Assembly: GCA_019925095.2 (NCBI GenBank)
Contig: CM034401.1
Span: forward strand, 8,343,838-8,407,837
DNA length: 64,000 bases
DNA from: Dendrolimus kikuchii
Taxonomy: Eukaryota; Arthropoda; Insecta; Lepidoptera; Lasiocampidae
Direction of reading: 5' to 3'
The position numbers were made by a program, and so were the translations under genes. How positions within the stretch are numbered: the stretch's first letter is position 1; the number at the start of each line of letters is the position of its first letter. The notes under the pieces are model-generated. The model was not told the DNA's origin and ran no database searches. It saw only the letters and a program-made list of their open reading frames with translations. This document shows positions 59,480 through 64,000 of this stretch, piece after piece.

Positions 59480-59569
59480 ATTTCATGGTATCAGATTTCA
59501 TGGTAAAACATTTCGTGGTAAAAGATTTCGCGGTATAAGAATTCATGGTAAAGGATTTTATGGTAAAAG
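59480..59569 (+). repeat. 15-bp tandem repeat, six units
   Basis: Six consecutive 15-bp units of consensus ATTTCATGGTAAAAG, each one to four bases from consensus. The enclosing plus-strand frame (59430-59660) shows five-residue repeats of the F-H/R-G-K/I-R type, but there is no evidence that it is expressed. Confidence 0.9.
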
Positions 59570-59576
59570 GCCAGGC

Positions 59577-59720
59577 TATAAAAGTCCCACTGTTGGTCTC
59601 AGGTCTCCATGTTGTTCGGGAAAAACGAACAGCATACCAGTCATGCTTCTTCCAAGGTAGATTAGCGGGTTGTCTCGATGTGCTGGTATCATCACGATGT
59701 TTTTCCCTTCAAATGCTCTG
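59577..59720 (-). mobile_element. SINE-B 3' fragment, degraded
   Basis: GTCCCACTGTTGGTCTCAGG, AGATTAGCGGGTTGTC and GTGCTGGTATCATCACGATG align with the SINE-B copy at 29027 read in the same direction. The tRNA-like head is missing. Confidence 0.5.
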
Positions 59721-60532
59721 AAAGGCAAAACGAACACTGACCTTCGTTAGAACTCTTAGCTAAATAATCAGTAATATGTTAGTATTATATAATTTTTGTA
59801 ATATATACTTATACTAATATTAGTAATAATTCATTTATCTAGGGCACGACTGGTTTAGATTCTAAAATACAAAAGTAAAAAGGAACGCTTTGGTTACACT
59901 CTGGTGTCCACATGTCTGTATGTTACAGGCTGATTATCTTGAAAACTACTATGGCTATAAATACAAATTGTATTTATCTATCTATATGTTGGTGTGTAGG
60001 TTCCAAAAGAAATAAGACCAATAAATGCAACTTAAAAAGCAATTAAACAGCTAAATCGTAACTAGACTGTTTGTAATTGAAAGTAAATAAAATATTATAT
60101 TTTGTGAAAATAAATATTTTACTTGCCAGAAAATATAATCGAAAACTAGCTCACAAGTGTTGTCAATAACCCTTCAAATAAAGTTCGTAGCGCCGGTCTG
60201 CACCGGCTAAAGCATATTTCTATGAATCGACTAGATTCAATGATTTTATATCAATTTTATTACTTTTCGCTTTTCTTGAAATAAATATTTTTGAGTGTAC
60301 GAGTTTAAAATATACTTACTAAGACATATAAAAGTCAAATGAAAACTATTGTTTTTAATATCAAACTACAAATATATCAAGGTATTCCCATTCATAGGGA
60401 ATAAGATGATATACCCACAATACTTATTCAAGTCGGCCTGGTGGATATTATAGATTGATAGCTGATAGGTAGATTTAGCCACAAGTACTCCCTCCAGGTT
60501 CAGCGTGTTGAATTATTACAATATATGTATTA
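59721..60532. other. No gene recognised
   Basis: AT-rich, unassigned. Confidence 0.4.
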
Positions 60533-61301
60533 CTAGAGTTTACCCCGCGGCTGCGCCGCGGGTCATCCGCTTGTGCGTGCTTCCTGTTTAAAGAGCAGGG
60601 TTAAATACAAGTTACATTGCACAAAATTTTTATGTTAGCGCACCCTGAATATTAATTTCATTTTATTTCGCAAGTATCCCATCTCCCGGCATAAAAAGTA
60701 TTCATATCCATTTTCAGTATTAAAACTACATCTGATTCAGTATTCTTAGTATTATTCCGTGAAAGCTTAACAGAAAAATATATCGAGTTACTATCGCATT
60801 TTTTGTAAACGATGAATTTTTATATCTATAAACTTGAGAAATGATTGGTCTCATCCAAACTTTCATCCTCTATTTCAAACCGTCCTAGTTTTATTTATGT
60901 ATCCCCCGTCTACGAAAACTACATAAATCACAAAAAAGACAAAAAGGACGAAAAGGACAAAAAGGACAACAATGACAAAAAGACAAAAAGGACAATAATG
61001 ACAAAAAATATAAAAAGGATAATAATGTCAAAAGGGACAAAAAGGATAAAACGGAAAAAAACGACCAAATAATCAAAATGACGAAAATGGAAAATCACAA
61101 AAAACATAATTTTTGGGATAACTTTTACTTGATAGATTTAATAATTCCCATTGTTCGAGATAAAAAGTATCCGTTGTCCGGCCCCTGTATTAAAGTTACA
61201 TATATCGAATTTCAGTCAAATCGGTCCCGTATCTTTTCCGTGAAAACGGAACAGACAGACAGACAGTCAAAGCTACTTTCGCATTTATAATATTAATAAA
61301 C
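60533..61301 (-). mobile_element. Non-autonomous Helitron, sister of 44953-46234
   Basis: The 3' end is identical (CTAG at 60533-60536, 8-bp hairpin at 60544-60562). The 5' end GCATTTATAATATTAATA is recognisable, but the terminal TC has changed. The interior follows the same order, with the tandem array in the same position but made of another unit. Confidence 0.8.
60935..61085 (+). repeat. 9-bp minisatellite (AAAAAGGAC family), degenerate
   Basis: Imperfect units AAAAAGGAC, AAAAAGGAT, AATAATGAC and AACAATGAC. It sits after CCCCCGTCTACGAAAACTACAT, the counterpart of CCCCCGTCTATATGTAAACTACAT in front of the 45120 array. The 60845-61072 frame (lysine-rich) is an artefact of the repeat. Confidence 0.85.
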
Positions 61302-61544
61302 GCATGTTCTGCTAGGGTTACAATCCACGCCATTGGAACATGAAGCGGATGTTTTAGGCATTGTAAAATCGTTCCTTTATATTATCCATAGTTCAAGCTT
61401 ACGTATGTTCCTTGTCAAATGGATGTCATACAATTTTCAATTCAATCCAATTTTTTTATTTGCTAAAAATGGTACAAATATTTTACACACATACATTACA
61501 TACATTTTTTACATTACTTTTTCCGCCCAAAAAGTCTAATCCGT

Positions 61545-61822
61545 ATCACGAGTGCTATCCCATTTTACGGGATAAAAATGTGTGCTATGTACATTTGTGA
61601 GGTGAGTGAGGTGTGTAAGAATGGGCCTAAATGGCGCTCTGTTGTTCGTGCCTACCCCGCAAGGGAACTGGCGTGAAGCTATGTATGTATGCTATGTACA
61701 TTTTCGGTACTGAAACTGCATATCTAACAAATTTCAGCAAAATACGTTTTATTTCGTATCGTAGTGCTTCTGTGAAAGCGTAACATCAGTGCTACTTTTG
61801 TCCTTATAAATATTAATACGAT
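61545..61822 (-). mobile_element. Helitron 5' fragment, interrupted by LINE-T
   Basis: GCTATCCCATTTTACGGGAT, then after the LINE-T insertion TTTCGGTACTGAAACTGCAT, CAAATTTCAGCAAAAT and CCTTATAAATATTAATACG. Same orientation as the neighbouring Helitron. The 3' end is not identified. Confidence 0.6.
61597..61690 (+). mobile_element. LINE-T, shortest copy (copy 5), nested in a Helitron
   Basis: Only the last 94 bp of LINE-T: GAGGTGTGTAAGAATGGGCC through GGGAACTGGCGTGAAGCTAT and ATGTATGTAT. A perfect 13-bp duplication GCTATGTACATTT lies at 61584-61596 and 61691-61703. Confidence 0.9.
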
Positions 61823-62484
61823 TACGTGTTTGTGTCTACTGTATTAGGCAAATAAAATATTTCATATATTCTTAAACTCTGTTTATATAAAATAGCAAAT
61901 ATACGAAAAAACATGGATATGTACAGTTACAGTTATTTAGTACCATAATTGTTCTTTCCATGTTTCTTCTTAAAGTTAATAATTAAATTTGTTATGTACC
62001 ATCTTATTTGTAAGCGATGCAAGCGGCCATTTCCTTAATTGAATAGTAATGTTATATTTTTATTTATTTTGTGATTAGCGCCTGTTTTATATAGAGTAGT
62101 TGTCTATAATTTACAATAATTTTGTTACAATATTTATCCTTTGTATAATGTGATAATTGTGTAGATTATAATTCAAAATGTCTCAATTGTATATAAACGG
62201 TATTCACTACATTTTGTTTTCAAGTTGGCAGACGCGATAGATTTGTATTGTGTTCGATTTGTTTTATTACATGTAAAACTTTAAGTATAATGGTTCATAT
62301 AATATCTTGTATAAAATACTATCTGGAATTTCCAAACGGTAATGTATTAAATTCTTTTCATTCATAACACTTTAATTAAAATAGTTTATCTATGACTTCA
62401 ATCTGCTACCGGTAGTGCCAAATGTTAAGTTTCTAATACTGTAAAATAAATTGTTGGAGGGATGGCAAGGAGTTCTAAAAATAC
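61823..62484. other. No gene recognised
   Basis: AT-rich, unassigned. Confidence 0.4.
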
Positions 62485-62566
62485 TTTTTTTTTTTTTTTT
62501 ATTGCAGGAGATCAGCAGACAGGCTGACGGCCCACTTGATGGAAAGCGGTTACCGTCGCCTATGTG
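62485..62566 (-). mobile_element. S300 repeat, severely 5'-truncated
   Basis: A run of 18 T and TATTGCAGGAGATCAGCAGA through GCGGTTACCGTCGCCTATG: only the last 65 bp of the element plus tail. Confidence 0.8.
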
Positions 62567-63289
62567 AAGAGTTAGTGTCTGTAATGTGTTAAATCCGTAA
62601 GATTCTCTGATTATAAAGTATTGTGACCAGTTACTGTTCTTTTCCTAGCATATACCCTTCTAAGTTGTTGCAAGTGTTAGAGTACCGACCTATCTTTACA
62701 TAAAAACATTGTTTTCCAATTTTCCATAACCTCACTTCAGTTCAGTGAAATATTCTCATGTATATCACAATCACGCTGTATCATGTAATCCATGGAATTG
62801 TGACAGAGACACGATTTTAATGAGATCGCAAACATCAGAGTCAATAATGACATCGGATGTTTTCAGCTTAGTAATAATGACTATTATATCATCCGTTTGT
62901 CCAATAATATTTTGATCCGATTATGGAACCGGTTAAGATAAAAGTTTTACGCTTAATTAAGACCTATTTTTATGTACATTACCTAAGTACTGTTACGTTA
63001 CGTAAATGTATTAATTTATTGCTTCATAGCAAGGTTGTCACGGTTCATACCAAGGTAACCATTGAGGATGCATCTCACTAGAATGTTCAAGGTATAGGTT
63101 ATTTACATTATCACATAGCAATTAAGATAATTGTATGCAGTCTTAAGTTTAATGGTAAATTAATTAAGCAATTAAATATATCGAGAGTATAACCCGTCAT
63201 CTTATTTTGTACTCCCCTCTCCAGCGGTTGAGTCTAGCTCCTACGGCTGTTGAGCCATGGGCACTCAGCGATGTTGATTCACCAACATA
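62567..63289. other. No gene recognised
   Basis: AT-rich; a short GC-richer piece at 63210-63285 adjoins the S300 copy and is unassigned. Confidence 0.4.
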
Positions 63290-63476
63290 CATAACAACCT
63301 TGAGTTGTGTTCCGGCATTAGTGACCAGGTTCCAGTCTCCTTTAAGAGAGCAGCAGCGCATTTGTAGCACCTTTGGTGTTGCAAATGTCCATAGGCGATG
63401 GTAACCGCTTTCCATCAAGTGGACCGTCTGCCTGTCTGGTGAACTCCTGCAATAAAAATTAAAAAAAAAAAAAACA
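63290..63476 (+). mobile_element. S300 repeat, 5'-truncated
   Basis: Begins at ATAACAACCTTGAGTTGTGT, the middle of S300, and runs to CTCCTGCAATAAAAATTA and 14 A. Confidence 0.8.
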
Positions 63477-64000
63477 GGTATCCTCCACCAACGAAGCACC
63501 GCACAATAAAGAAACCCCCACATGTACCTTAAGATTTTCCTATTAAATTACAGGTAGAAACTTTACGCGGGGCAAAAAGGGGATGTATATTAACCGTTGC
63601 AGCTATACGAAAATAGTTTTAGGAGACTATCCATAATTTTCGTTAAAGTTCGATCCCCATTCCCAGATTTAAAAAAAATGTATAGTTAGCAAGAAAATGG
63701 ACATTTTACATAAAAAAGTTTTTGATGCTGACTAAAAACTTCTCTGTTTAAAAAAAGTACAACAAAAATCAGAAATCGCAAAAAACTTTTCCCATACATT
63801 TTGTGTGAACATTTTACACAAAAATTGTTTTTGATGTTAATCGATCCTATTTCTAATACTGATCAAAAGCTTTATCGGACCAACCGTGCTTGGAATACTT
63901 AATTAATACGTACTTAACTTTTTTATTTGTCAAATATTTCTTTTGAGTGAATAAAAAAGATAATATTGAAAAAAAAACAAACGTCGATGTCGATATTATT
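63477..64000. other. No gene; short direct repeat
   Basis: ACATTTTACATAAAAAAGTT followed by TTTGATG (63700) recurs with changes at 63810. Otherwise AT-rich and unassigned. Confidence 0.4.

Noticed and set aside
60845..61076. Lysine-rich protein and its leucine/phenylalanine-rich antisense frame
   Set aside because: Both are products of the AAAAAGGAC-type repeat in a Helitron.

Overview
The window looks like non-coding nuclear DNA from a moth or butterfly (Lepidoptera). It is AT-rich, has no operon-like gene packing, and is built almost entirely from transposable-element remnants: Helitrons with lepidopteran-style ends, tRNA-headed SINEs with ATT tails, several non-LTR retrotransposon (LINE) 3' ends, solo LTRs and one Harbinger-type DNA transposon. 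I found no convincing host protein-coding exon, rRNA gene or free-standing tRNA gene, so this is probably an intergenic region or a very large intron. Species assignment is not possible by eye. Family names S300, SINE-A, SINE-B, LINE-T and so on are my own labels.

Layout. 0-2.1 kb: an inverted pair of Harbinger-derived elements forming a palindrome with about 880-bp arms, each arm carrying the N-terminal part of a transposase gene. 2.1-9.5 kb: an S300 copy, old SINE and LINE ends, a short Helitron beside a TA microsatellite, and LINE-T copy 1. 10.2-13.7 kb: two solo LTRs, an R1-clade LINE remnant and an RTE remnant. 14.5-15.3 kb: a GC-richer block with no recognised repeat, the best candidate for unique regulatory or exonic DNA. 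17-24 kb: SINE-B, S300, LTR copies (one with a foldback insertion) and LINE-T. 27-36 kb: SINE-A, SINE-B, S300 and LINE-T. 38-43 kb: R1 remnant, S300, TA microsatellite and LINE scraps. 45-47.3 kb: Helitron cluster with a long 9-bp minisatellite and a nested S300. 48-54 kb: LTR, LINE tails, S300 and SINE-B. 55.8-57.3 kb: the longest LINE-T copy, with a reverse transcriptase domain, and a foldback MITE. 58-64 kb: S300 inverted pair, 15-bp repeat, Helitrons and nested LINE-T.

How the parts relate. LINE-T has five insertions, each with target-site duplications (TSDs) I could read, and shares a common (ATGT)n 3' end. The 300-bp S300 repeat occurs 14 times; its tail resembles LINE 3' ends, so it is probably mobilised in trans by a LINE. 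The LTR family has five essentially full-length solo LTRs, four of them in perfect ATAT duplications. Two related Helitrons carry different 9-bp tandem arrays at the same internal position. No undescribed functional system is clearly visible; the most unusual items are the Harbinger palindrome, the paired Helitron minisatellites and S300 with its fixed 5' end.
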